DNA from: Bacteroidetes bacterium 47-18
GTDB taxonomy: Bacteria; Bacteroidota; Bacteroidia; Chitinophagales; Chitinophagaceae
Direction: 5' to 3'
Length of the DNA: 64,000 nucleotides
Assembly (NCBI GenBank): GCA_001897155.1
Contig: MKSF01000009.1
Span: 55,424-119,423 of the forward strand
Shown: positions 45,279 to 54,118 of the stretch, piece by piece
Position numbering within the stretch: position 1 is the stretch's first letter
Layout of the letters: the number at the start of each line of letters is the position of its first letter
Notes under the pieces: generated by a model
Told to the model about the DNA's origin: nothing
Databases searched by the model: none
The model's input: only the letters and a program-made list of their open reading frames with translations
Translations under genes and position numbers: made by a program

Positions 45279-45429
45279 GACTGCGGTTCGCCTTTTTCAG
45301 ACGACTACTTACAGGAAGAACAGCAAAGGATCAGGGCGAACTTTGACAAACTTATTGAAAAGCACAAAAGGCAGGACCGCTGTTCCCGCACTGGAAAAGG
45401 CGGGTAAAGGAGCTTCAGTGAAGCTGCTG

Positions 45430-46209
45430 CTACCGGGACTTATAATTGACAGGCGTAACTGTATAGCCCTTATCCTGCAGCAGGTTCAAGACGCCCGCTT
45501 TACCTCCCAGGTGGGCGGCCCCCACCGCGATGAATATGGATTTGTCCTTTACCAGCTGGTTGAACTTCAGGACCCATCTTTTATTCCGGTCGTCCAGCAA
45601 TTGCCTGGACTGCTCAAATGACATCTGTATATTGGTCAGGTGGTACAATATATTGATATTCTGCTCTGCATAGCTTTTCAGCAGGCTATTGTACATACGC
45701 CTGTAAGTATGGAAGGCTCCCGGCTGCTCAATAGCGATCTTATCGTCATAGATCTTATCCAGCAGGAATACCTGGGAAGAAATGGATTCCAGGCCGGAGG
45801 TGGCAATGCTGGCATCCACCGCCTTGGTGTAGATAATGCTTTCATAGCCGATCTCATCCGCACAGAAATACATTTCGTTCATACCGGCCAGTATTCCCCG
45901 GATAGACGTATTCAGGGTATCCAGGCCCTTCACCTCTTCCTGCATATAATATACCTTATGCAATTTGGCCACATCCACCTCAAAAAAGACCTTATCCACG
46001 GAATGCAGCAACGAATCTATCTCGGGCGTCCAGTACACCCACTTATTGCAGATATGATGAATGGTGCCAAAGATATATACCGGCCTGGTGATGCCATTGC
46101 CTTTCACCTCCCACAACAAGGAATTGGGGAACTCGGTGTAATGGTAGCCCTGGGCGGGTACGCTGAGCGGGGTTAGAGCAGCAATCAGTATCAACAGCCA
46201 TTTATACAT
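45430..46209 (-). CDS. TraB/GumN family protein, exported
   Basis: 259 residues. The N-terminal signal peptide ends near VPAQG. The TraB/GumN hallmarks are present: VYIFGTIHHI near the N-terminus, and a conserved KSIFIAVGAAHLGGKAGVL near the C-terminus. The family is related to Tiki metalloproteases, with the two GxxH motifs proposed to bind metal; enzymatic activity in bacteria is largely untested. It lies at the end of the pyrR-pyrB side of the locus, separated by hairpins. Confidence 0.88.
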   Translation of the reverse strand: MYKWLLILIAALTPLSVPAQGYHYTEFPNSLLWEVKGNGITRPVYIFGTIHHICNKWVYWTPEIDSLLHSVDKVFFEVDVAKLHKVYYMQEEVKGLDTLNTSIRGILAGMNEMYFCADEIGYESIIYTKAVDASIATSGLESISSQVFLLDKIYDDKIAIEQPGAFHTYRRMYNSLLKSYAEQNINILYHLTNIQMSFEQSRQLLDDRNKRWVLKFNQLVKDKSIFIAVGAAHLGGKAGVLNLLQDKGYTVTPVNYKSR

Positions 46210-46290
46210 ATTATAAAATTAAGGAAAAGCAGAGCAATTAAGTTCACTCTTTTATATATTTCACAAATGCGTAAGATGACCCTAGCGCTC

Positions 46291-46330
46291 CCCTGTACGA
46301 AAACAGGGCTTTGTAATATTTACAAAGCCC
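46291..46330 (-). terminator. Overlapping hairpins after pyrB
   Basis: GGGCTTTGTAA/TTACAAAGCCC (46306-46316, 46320-46330) forms an 11-bp stem 26 bases after the pyrB stop. A second stem CCCTGT/ACAGGG (46291-46296, 46303-46308) shares three bases with it, so both cannot form fully at once. T-runs after the stem are short, so termination strength is uncertain. Confidence 0.5.
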
Positions 46331-46355
46331 CGCCATATAGCTTATCATACCCTGG

Positions 46356-47291
46356 CTATACCACCAGCTCGTCCTTTTTCCCTGCCAGGAGATACAGCAC
46401 CGCCATCCGGACGGCTACCCCGTTCTCCACCTGGTCCAGGATAATGGAATGGCCGCTGTCCGCTACATCGGAATTCAGCTCGACCCCCCTGTTGATAGGA
46501 CCCGGGTGCATGATCACGATCTCCTTATCCAGGCTATCCACCAGCTGCCTGCTGACCCCGTAATACAGGTTATACTCCCGGAGCGAGGAAAAGAGCGGCT
46601 TATGCTGTCTTTCCAGTTGTATTCTTAATACATTGGCTACATCACACCACTGCAGCGTCTTTTTCAGGTCATACGACACCCTGACGCCCAGGTGCTCGAT
46701 ATGCTTGGGTATCAGCGTCGGCGGACCGCAAACTTCCACTTCCGCGCCCATTTTGGTCAGTAAATAAATATTGCTCAAGGCGACCCTGGAATGCATAATA
46801 TCACCTATCAGCGCTACCTTCCGGCCTTCCAGCCCGCCCAGCCGTTCCTTAATGGAATAGGCGTCCAGCAAGGCCTGCGTGGGATGCTCATTGATACCGT
46901 CGCCGGCATTGATGATGCTCGCGGGGATATGCCTGGACAGGAAATGAGGAGCTCCCGTGGCCGAATGGCGCATGACCACCATATCCACCTTCATAGAGAG
47001 GACATTATTCACAGTATCTATCAGGGTCTCTCCTTTAGAGACCGAGCTGGAAGAGGCTGCAAAGTTGATGGTATCAGCGCTCAATCTTTTCTCCGCCAGC
47101 TCAAAAGAGATACGCGTGCGGGTGGAGTTCTCGTAAAAAAGATTGACGATCGTGGTATCCCTCAGCGTAGGAACCTTCTTAATAGGCCTTTGCAATACAT
47201 CCTTAAAATTGGCCGCGGTATGCAGGATCAGCTCAATATCTTCTTTCTTTAAATCCTTAATGCCTAATAAATGCTTTACTGATAATGACAT
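46356..47291 (-). CDS. pyrB: Aspartate carbamoyltransferase catalytic subunit
   Basis: 311 residues; condenses carbamoyl phosphate with aspartate in pyrimidine synthesis. The carbamoyl-phosphate loop STRTRISFE, the HPTQALLDAYS motif and the C-terminal MHPGPINRGVE are intact. It follows pyrR by 36 bases on the same strand. The regulatory subunit gene pyrI is not adjacent, and the PyrR pairing resembles Gram-positive-like pyrR-pyrB units common in Bacteroidota. Confidence 0.96.
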   Translation of the reverse strand: MSLSVKHLLGIKDLKKEDIELILHTAANFKDVLQRPIKKVPTLRDTTIVNLFYENSTRTRISFELAEKRLSADTINFAASSSSVSKGETLIDTVNNVLSMKVDMVVMRHSATGAPHFLSRHIPASIINAGDGINEHPTQALLDAYSIKERLGGLEGRKVALIGDIMHSRVALSNIYLLTKMGAEVEVCGPPTLIPKHIEHLGVRVSYDLKKTLQWCDVANVLRIQLERQHKPLFSSLREYNLYYGVSRQLVDSLDKEIVIMHPGPINRGVELNSDVADSGHSIILDQVENGVAVRMAVLYLLAGKKDELVV

Positions 47292-47327
47292 CGTTTATAT
47301 TTTCGGAATAATAAGTTTATTTAATAA

Positions 47328-47861
47328 TTACAGCAATACCACCTCATCCTTGCCGTCATTTTCCTGCCACAATACCTTTACTTTCTGGGCGGTGGCGCTT
47401 TCCACGGTCTTGCCCACATAATCCGGCTGTATGGGCACCTCCCTGCTGAACCACCTGTCTATCAGCACAAGCAGCTCAACGGATTTCGGACGCCCGAAAT
47501 CCAGCAGGGCATCCAGGCCTGACCTGATGGACCGCCCGGTGTACAGCACATCATCTATCAGTATGACATTCTTCCCGTCGAGAGAAAAATCTATGCTGGT
47601 CTCCGTAGGGATATGCAGCTCTCCCGGCTTCGTGTTAAAATCATCCCGGTAAAAGGTGATATCCAGCTTGCCGTACTGTATGGGGCGCCCCGCCAATTGT
47701 TCCTTCAGCAACTGTACGATCCTGTCCGCAAGGTAGATCCCCCTGGGTTGCATACCGATGATCACGGCATTGGAAAAATCCCTGTGATTTTCTACCAGTT
47801 CTGCCGTCAGCCTGTCCAATGTTATCTTAAGATGCTGCTGGTTATAAAGTGATTTCATCAT
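47328..47861 (-). CDS. pyrR: PyrR: pyrimidine operon regulator / uracil phosphoribosyltransferase
   Basis: 177 residues with the PRPP motif VILIDDVLYTGRSI and the PyrR-type N-terminus. In Bacillus, PyrR binds UMP and anti-antiterminator RNA upstream of pyr genes; in other bacteria it may act mainly as uracil phosphoribosyltransferase. No clear attenuator leader was seen in the 36 bases before pyrB or the 40 bases before pyrR, so the enzymatic role is as likely as regulation. Confidence 0.93.
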   Translation of the reverse strand: MMKSLYNQQHLKITLDRLTAELVENHRDFSNAVIIGMQPRGIYLADRIVQLLKEQLAGRPIQYGKLDITFYRDDFNTKPGELHIPTETSIDFSLDGKNVILIDDVLYTGRSIRSGLDALLDFGRPKSVELLVLIDRWFSREVPIQPDYVGKTVESATAQKVKVLWQENDGKDEVVLL

Positions 47862-47900
47862 ATTTCTGTAATAACGATAAAAAAAAATAGCAATCCTTTA

Positions 47901-48557
47901 TTAAGGTGCTATTCTGTATTTTTTCCAGGCTTGCGGCCCGTCCGATTCAAAAACGATCCTGTCGTGCAGTCTGCTGGAACGCCCCTGCCAGAATTCCATT
48001 TTCCGGGGATATACGATATATCCGCCCCAGTGGGCAGGGCGCGGCACCGCATCGTCTTCGCCGTACTGTTTCAATAATTCCTGTATCCTGTTTTCCAGTA
48101 TATCCCTTGCCGCGATCTCACGGCTCTGGGGAGAGGCTATGGCGCCTATGCGGCTGCCAAACGGCCGGGACCGGAAATAGGCATCGGAAAGGTCTGCCGT
48201 CACTCTTTCCGCCACCCCCTCTATCCTTACCTGGCGCTGCAGCTCCTTCCAGAAAAAAAGCAGGGAAACCTTATTGCAGAAGCTGATATCCTGCCCTTTG
48301 GTACTTTCGTAATTGGTATAAAAAACAAAGCCGCCGTCTTCCAGTCCTTTCAGCAGCACTGTCCGTACATGAGGCTGGAGCGAGGCGTCAACGGTAGCCA
48401 GCGACATGGCATTCACATCCGTGATCTCGGAGATTTCCGCCTCCCGGAACCACTTCTCAAACAAAGCCAGCGGATCGTCTCCAGCCAGGTGCTCATCCAG
48501 AGTGGCCAGGCTGTAGTCTTCCCGTATCTGCGCTATATGTTGTGACAGCGTGTGCAT
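47901..48557 (-). CDS. pdxH: Pyridoxamine/pyridoxine 5'-phosphate oxidase
   Basis: 218 residues from the ATG at 48557 (an ATG three codons upstream is possible). FMN enzyme that makes pyridoxal 5'-phosphate. The FMN-binding RTVLLKGLEDGGFVFYTNY and the C-terminal WQGRSSRLHDRIVFE are intact. On the same strand upstream of pyrR, with 40 bases between. Confidence 0.93.
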   Translation of the reverse strand: MHTLSQHIAQIREDYSLATLDEHLAGDDPLALFEKWFREAEISEITDVNAMSLATVDASLQPHVRTVLLKGLEDGGFVFYTNYESTKGQDISFCNKVSLLFFWKELQRQVRIEGVAERVTADLSDAYFRSRPFGSRIGAIASPQSREIAARDILENRIQELLKQYGEDDAVPRPAHWGGYIVYPRKMEFWQGRSSRLHDRIVFESDGPQAWKKYRIAP

Positions 48558-48571
48558 ACCACCCAATGGTC

Positions 48572-48718
48572 TTATCCTTTTAAATCAGATGTGTTCAGGT
48601 ACCTGAACATTACCCATATCCAGACGATCACGAAGATCAGCGTCAACGCGATGGCGGAAAAACCTCCTAAAGCGTTTCCGAATGTATAAAAGGCGCTTTG
48701 CAATAAAACAGAAGTCAT
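48572..48718 (-). CDS. Tiny single-span membrane protein
   Basis: 48 residues: one membrane helix (about 18-38, ALTLIFVIVWIWVMF) and the charged end RYLNTSDLKG. It starts at the ATG at 48718; a longer frame begins in unlikely sequence. The stop is 15 bases before pdxH, so it could share its transcript. Small size makes the call uncertain. Confidence 0.45.
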   Translation of the reverse strand: MTSVLLQSAFYTFGNALGGFSAIALTLIFVIVWIWVMFRYLNTSDLKG

Positions 48719-48863
48719 AATCTTGATTTTTATAAAGGTTAAAACTGTGGGCAAAAATAAATTATTTCGGGCAATCTAAAAAGTAATGCACCCTGATTCT
48801 TCCTAAAGTTTTTCCCCGAAGCCGCCCCGCGGAACTGTTTTGTCAGATTGTTTTTACATTATG

Positions 48864-48897
48864 TTGACGCCACTCGCTCATAAAGTGATTATTTTTG
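48864..48897 (+). promoter_or_regulatory. Promoter of the second AraC gene
   Basis: TTG (48864-48866), a 23-base spacer and TATTTTTG (48890-48897) fit the Bacteroidota pattern. The predicted transcript start is around 48904, about 16 bases before the TTG start codon at 48920, supporting that start. Confidence 0.5.
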
Positions 48898-48919
48898 CAG
48901 GTAAAACAACAAAACAGCA

Positions 48920-49780
48920 TTGGAACATACAGCTACATCCGTTACTGCAGATATACTGGAGCGCCTCATCAATGAGCAGGTGGCAGTGCTGAGCAGCGGG
49001 GCGTATGCTCTTTCCGGAACTGTAAAGCTGCTGCGGCACCACATCAGCATTCCGCCAACGTCCCAGAGCCTGGAAGAGAAGGCCATCTTCAGCTATTACC
49101 CGGACACGGACTGCTGCCGTATCATGCTCACTTACCTGCCCGACTATGAAAAGCTGAACGATAAGGACAAAAGCGTGTACCAGCTCGCATTCTCTCCCGC
49201 GTTCTTTGAGCAATGGGCTACACTTGTAGAAGCGTCCGGGTATCCTTTTGACATCTCCAGGCCCGTTGAGCAGGCGTACTCGCTCCGGATGGAAAGCAGG
49301 GCGCATTTTGATTTCCTGATCAGGAACCCGGACAATAAAGGTGATTTTACGACTGCCCTCCAGCAGTTCCAGCATGCGGTATCACTGCTGAAATTCGCCC
49401 TGGACGGCCTGATGCTCGCCGACGAATCCAACAGCATCCCCGCCTGCGGCTTCCTTAACAACAGCGTGGAGCGGGAAAAGATCCTCAAAGCCCAGGACAT
49501 CATACTGGAAAACCTTACCACCCCGCTCACCATCCGGGAGCTGGCCAGGCATTGCGGTATGAATGAGTGCTACCTGAAAAAAGGCTTCAAGGCCATGTTC
49601 GGGAAGACCATATACGAGTTCCGCGAATTTGAGCGGATCAAGAAATCACAGGAGCTGATACTCAGCAAGAAAATGAACATCAACGAAGTGGCCATGGAAA
49701 TGGGCTACGCCAGCCATGCATACTTCAGCACCTCCTTCAAAAAGATAACCGGCATAAAGCCCTGCGATCTCCTCTTATAA
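48920..49780 (+). CDS. AraC-family transcriptional regulator
   Basis: 286 residues starting at TTG; no in-frame ATG lies in the short leader. The N-terminal sensor of about 180 residues is divergent. The C-terminal AraC domain has two helix-turn-helix motifs (TIRELARHCGMNECYLKKGF and VAMEMGYASHAYFSTSFKKI). The DNA-binding end is similar in wording to the AraC protein at 42.2 kb, so both belong to the same Bacteroidota group. It lies 96 bases upstream of the large lipid fusion gene in the same direction and may control it. Confidence 0.82.
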   Translation: MEHTATSVTADILERLINEQVAVLSSGAYALSGTVKLLRHHISIPPTSQSLEEKAIFSYYPDTDCCRIMLTYLPDYEKLNDKDKSVYQLAFSPAFFEQWATLVEASGYPFDISRPVEQAYSLRMESRAHFDFLIRNPDNKGDFTTALQQFQHAVSLLKFALDGLMLADESNSIPACGFLNNSVEREKILKAQDIILENLTTPLTIRELARHCGMNECYLKKGFKAMFGKTIYEFREFERIKKSQELILSKKMNINEVAMEMGYASHAYFSTSFKKITGIKPCDLLL

Positions 49781-49876
49781 AATAAAAAGCCTGTCATTAC
49801 TGACGTCGCTTTCCGTTCATTTTACATTGTCACTCAATTAATTCATGTAAATTGCAGCAGATTTTGCCGCCAACAG

Positions 49877-52800
49877 ATGAGCTATATTTTTACAACAATC
49901 TATGACTTTTTCGCAACCCGGAAAGCCATTCTGTATATATTACTGGGTATCCTTACCCTACTGCTGGGCGCAGGCGCCCTACGCCTCCGGTATGAGAATG
50001 ATATCAACCGGATCATCCCCCAGGATGAAAAGATCTCATCGCTCAGCAATTACCTGCAGCATACGGAAGGAGGCGAAAAAATGGTGCTCAGCATCTCGGG
50101 ACGGGACAGCCTCTCCCTAGGTCCTGACAGCATCATACAGTTGCAAAGCCTGCTGGCTGACCTGCTGGACAGCATAGCCGGACCCCATATCAAAAGTATC
50201 GAAAGCGAACCCGCCGGCATAGACGAGCAGGCGCTTTACCGCCTCAGCAGCGATTACCTTCCCCTCTACCTGACAGATGAGGATTACAGAGAGCTGGAAG
50301 CCAGGCTGCAGCCGGAAAAGATACAGGCTTACTTCCAGAAGCAAAGAGAGCTGCTCCAGACCCCTGCCGGCGCATTTATCAGCCAGGCATTGCCGCAGGA
50401 CCCCCTGGGCCTTAACTACCTGGCGCTGTCCAAATTTGCAGCCCTCCATCAGAACAGCCAGTACAGCATTGTTGACAACCATATCTTCACTGCCGGTGAA
50501 AGCAAGCTGATCTTCTTCCTGACACCCCGGTATGCCGGCAGCGACAATAAGCGCAACCAGGAGCTGCATAAAGCTATGCGGACCGCGACGGCCATTTTCC
50601 TGTCACGCTATCCCCAATGCGATGTGCAGTACTTCAGCGGCGGACTCATAGGTGCGGACAATGCCCGGCAGATGCAGGAAGATACGATCCTGACACTGGG
50701 CATTACCATAGTGCTGCTGGTGAGCCTTACGTGGTATATCTTCAAAAGGAAGCGGACCGGGCTGCTGCTGATGCTGCCTGTGGTATTCGGCATGCTGTTC
50801 TCGTTGGGGCTGCTCTCCTTTTTCAAAGGCACATTGGCGGTCATGGCGCTGGGCGTGGGAGCCGTTATCCTCGGCATAGCCCTGGACTTCTCCATCCACT
50901 ACCTGAACCACGCAAGAGAGCAGACCACCTCCCGGGAAGACGTCCGGGCGCTGGCGCTGCCGCTCAGCCTCGGGGCCTTCACCACGATCGGCGCTTTCTT
51001 TATCCTCAACTTCGCGCAGGCTTCCGTACTGCAGGATGTCGGGCTGTTTGCCAGCCTGGCGCTCACCGGGGCTTCCCTGTTCACCCTGGTCTTCCTGCCC
51101 CATATTGTAGATCACCTGCGGCTGAAGCAGACGGACACGTCCCATAAGCCGACCTTTATAGATAAATGGGCTCGGTGGCAGCCGGAAAAGAACAAATACC
51201 TGGTCATCGGTATCTTCCTGCTCACCCCTGTGCTCTGGTACTTTTCCGGGGAGGTGAAGTTTGAAGGCGACCTGATGCAGCTCAATTATATGAGCGATGA
51301 GATGCGCCGTGCCGAAGCATCGTTCAACCGCGATGCCGACCAGTCGCTGCGTGTCATCTATGCCATCAGCAAGGACCGGGACGCTGACAAAGCGCTGGAA
51401 CGGTCGGGCACGCTGACCCCGGTGGTCGATTCACTGCAGCGGCAAGGCTGGGTACAGCAGTTTGTACAGCCTTCCGTATTCATCAGGCCTGCAGCCGAAA
51501 GACAGCGGGCGCGGCAAAGGTGGGAAGCCTTCTGGAACGATGCCAGGATAGCAGACGCACAGGAACAGGTCGTACTGGCTGCCACCCGTGCGGGAATGGA
51601 TGCCGGGGCGCTGATCCCTCTGAAAGATTTTGTCAGGGAGAAACAGTTCAATTATTCGGACGAAGCGCTTGCCGAATTCCGGACACTGATGCCGCTCAAT
51701 ATCAGCAATTACCACGACACGACAGCTTATATTACGACCATTAAGGTCACCAGCGACAACCGGAAGGCCGTGCTGGAAGCCCTGGGCAGCAGCCCTTCCG
51801 GCCTGATCATCACGGACCGGCAAAGCATCGCGGAAACACTTATCAGCTATATCAGGGAAGATTTCAATAACCTGGTATTCTATTCCGGCGCACTTGTATT
51901 CTTAGCGCTGCTCATCGTGTACGGCAGGCTGGAGCTGGCGCTGATGTCATTTCTGCCTATGGCCATTTCCTGGATATGGATATTGGGCATCATGGGCATT
52001 TTCCATATAGAGTTCAATATTGTCAATATCATCATCTGCACCCTTATCTTCGGCCTGGGCGATGATTACTGCATCTTTATGATGGACGGCCTGATCGAAA
52101 AATATAAGACCGGCCACAATAAGATACTTATCTCGCGCTCCGCTATTTACGTGAGCGCCCTTACCACCATCATAGGCCTGGGCGTGCTCATCTTTGCCAA
52201 GCATCCGGCTCTTAAAAGCATTGCGCTGATAGCCGTGCTGGGCATCGCCTGCGTGGTGATGATCTCCCAGGTGCTGCAGCCTTTCCTGTTCGGACTGTTT
52301 ATACAAAAAAGAGCGGACAAGGGATTGATGCCCTTTACCCTCTGGAGCTTTTCAAAGATGATCTTCGCGTTCACTTATTTTGTAGTGGGCTGCCTGGTGC
52401 TGACCCTGGTGGGTGCGGTGCTTGTTTATCTTAACCCGCTGGGCAGGGAACGCGGCAAAAAGGTCGTGCATTTCCTCATCAGCAGGTATATCCGCTCGCT
52501 GATCAACATCATGGGTAATGTCTCCAAAACCTATCACTATACGGATAAGGACTACCATAAAAAGCCCGCGGTGTACATTGCCAACCATACTTCTTTCCTG
52601 GATATCCTTATCATGACCAGCCTGCATCCCAAGGTGATCCTTATTACCGCCGACTGGGTCTGGAAATCCCCTGTTATGGGTCCGCTGGTGCGCATGGCCG
52701 ATTATTACCCTGCTGCCGAAGGCGCCCAGGAAGGCCTGACCCACCTCAGGACGATGAGGGACAAAGGCTACAGCATTGTTATATTCCCGGAAGGCACCCG

Positions 52801-53803
52801 CTCTTATACCGACAGGATGGGCAAGTTCAGGAAAGGCGCCTTTTACCTGGCCGAACAGCTACAGATGGATATCCAGCCGCTGGTGCTGCATGGCGTTCAA
52901 TACACGATGGAAAAAGGAGATTTTCTTTTAAAGAACGGGCATATAAACGTACATGTGGAGGACAGGATACGCTGGGATGACCCGGATTTCGGGCACACGG
53001 TGGCCGACAGGAGAAAATTCGTATCGCAATGGTTCAGGCAAAGGTACCGGCATTATAAAAACCATTACGAGACACCCGCTTATTTCCGGGAAACGCTGAT
53101 AAAAAGCCATATATACAAAGGGCCGGTGCTGGAATGGTACTGCCGGATCAAAACAAAGCTGGAAAATAATTATGAGCAGTTCCATACCCTGCTGCCCCGG
53201 GAAGGCAGGTTTTACGACCTGGGCTGCGGTTATGGATTTATGACCTTTATGCTGCACTGGTCCGCCCCGGGCAGGAAGTTCATCGGCATAGATTATGACG
53301 AGGACAAAATAGCCACCGCGCAAAATAATTATTACTTTAATACCAGGAGATACCGGGAATTGTACAGCCGGGAAGCGGCGGACGATTTTGAAAAAGGCCT
53401 GTCTTTCAGTCATGGCGACCTTACCAAGATAACCCTCCAGCCCTGTAACGGCATACTCTTAATGGACGCCCTGCATTACTTATTGCCTGAAGAGCAGGAC
53501 ACTTTATTACAGGCCTGCTATGATGCCCTGCTGCCGGGTGGCGTGCTGATACTCCGGGACGGCGTCAAGGAAGACCGTGAAAAGCACGAAAAGACCCGGC
53601 TGACTGAGTTATTTTCTACCAGGATACTCCGTTTCAACAAGACCCGCAATACCCTGCATTTCATAAGCCGTGAGCAGACCATCCGCTTCTTTGAGCAACA
53701 GGGCGCGCATGTGGCCTGTCATAATTATTCCAGGAACCTGAGCAACCATACGTTTATCATTACCAAACCGGTAGCCGTCAATGGTACGGAAGCAGCCTTA
53801 TAA
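49877..53803 (+). CDS. Trifunctional MMPL transporter / lysophospholipid acyltransferase / SAM methyltransferase
   Basis: 1308 residues in three parts. Residues 1 to about 850 are an MMPL/RND-type lipid transporter with twelve helices and two periplasmic loops. About 880-1075 is a PlsC-type acyltransferase with the catalytic NHTSFLD (HX4D, about 905) and FPEGTRSY (about 969). About 1100-1308 is a class I methyltransferase with the SAM loop DLGCGYGF (about 1113). The same order is known in Bacteroidota, often inside flexirubin or aryl-polyene pigment clusters, where it would handle acyl-lipid products. Here no pigment genes are nearby; only an AraC gene precedes it. Confidence 0.9.
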   Translation: MSYIFTTIYDFFATRKAILYILLGILTLLLGAGALRLRYENDINRIIPQDEKISSLSNYLQHTEGGEKMVLSISGRDSLSLGPDSIIQLQSLLADLLDSIAGPHIKSIESEPAGIDEQALYRLSSDYLPLYLTDEDYRELEARLQPEKIQAYFQKQRELLQTPAGAFISQALPQDPLGLNYLALSKFAALHQNSQYSIVDNHIFTAGESKLIFFLTPRYAGSDNKRNQELHKAMRTATAIFLSRYPQCDVQYFSGGLIGADNARQMQEDTILTLGITIVLLVSLTWYIFKRKRTGLLLMLPVVFGMLFSLGLLSFFKGTLAVMALGVGAVILGIALDFSIHYLNHAREQTTSREDVRALALPLSLGAFTTIGAFFILNFAQASVLQDVGLFASLALTGASLFTLVFLPHIVDHLRLKQTDTSHKPTFIDKWARWQPEKNKYLVIGIFLLTPVLWYFSGEVKFEGDLMQLNYMSDEMRRAEASFNRDADQSLRVIYAISKDRDADKALERSGTLTPVVDSLQRQGWVQQFVQPSVFIRPAAERQRARQRWEAFWNDARIADAQEQVVLAATRAGMDAGALIPLKDFVREKQFNYSDEALAEFRTLMPLNISNYHDTTAYITTIKVTSDNRKAVLEALGSSPSGLIITDRQSIAETLISYIREDFNNLVFYSGALVFLALLIVYGRLELALMSFLPMAISWIWILGIMGIFHIEFNIVNIIICTLIFGLGDDYCIFMMDGLIEKYKTGHNKILISRSAIYVSALTTIIGLGVLIFAKHPALKSIALIAVLGIACVVMISQVLQPFLFGLFIQKRADKGLMPFTLWSFSKMIFAFTYFVVGCLVLTLVGAVLVYLNPLGRERGKKVVHFLISRYIRSLINIMGNVSKTYHYTDKDYHKKPAVYIANHTSFLDILIMTSLHPKVILITADWVWKSPVMGPLVRMADYYPAAEGAQEGLTHLRTMRDKGYSIVIFPEGTRSYTDRMGKFRKGAFYLAEQLQMDIQPLVLHGVQYTMEKGDFLLKNGHINVHVEDRIRWDDPDFGHTVADRRKFVSQWFRQRYRHYKNHYETPAYFRETLIKSHIYKGPVLEWYCRIKTKLENNYEQFHTLLPREGRFYDLGCGYGFMTFMLHWSAPGRKFIGIDYDEDKIATAQNNYYFNTRRYRELYSREAADDFEKGLSFSHGDLTKITLQPCNGILLMDALHYLLPEEQDTLLQACYDALLPGGVLILRDGVKEDREKHEKTRLTELFSTRILRFNKTRNTLHFISREQTIRFFEQQGAHVACHNYSRNLSNHTFIITKPVAVNGTEAAL

Positions 53804-53877
53804 CCTAAGTATCCCGGACCATCCGCAGGGCCTGTAAGCCGATACGGACAACCCGGGATGTCTGAAAGATTGTTTTA

Positions 53878-54070
53878 AGGGACTATTTGCTTATAGGCAA
53901 CAGCCTTTTATTACAGATATGCTTCACTGGGAAGTGTCCTCTCTGCGGATCAGAGACCGCTTTTACTATAAAGGAAACTTAGGGTGTGGTCATTCCGAAC
54001 GGATGTGAGGAATCTCTTATAATAATCTATAGCTTATAATGGCTTTGTTTCTTATATACAGATAGTCAGT
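53878..54070 (+). mobile_element. MITE-like element, full copy 8
   Basis: 193 bp from AGGGACTATTTGC to GATAGTCAGT, with the core CATTCCGAACGGATGTGAGG. The termini are imperfect inverted repeats. It is flanked by the exact 8-bp direct repeat TTGTTTTA (53870-53877 and 54071-54078). It lies between the convergent fusion gene and aguA, 75 bases after the former and 48 bases from the latter's stop. No open frame of note. Confidence 0.9.
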
Positions 54071-54118
54071 TTGTTTTATAATAAAGCCGATAGGCTCACT
54101 TCCAGGCAGCAGCGGCCA

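Noticed and set aside
47862..47900. PyrR-binding attenuator leader
   Set aside because: The spaces before pyrR and pyrB are too short and show no anti-terminator pair.
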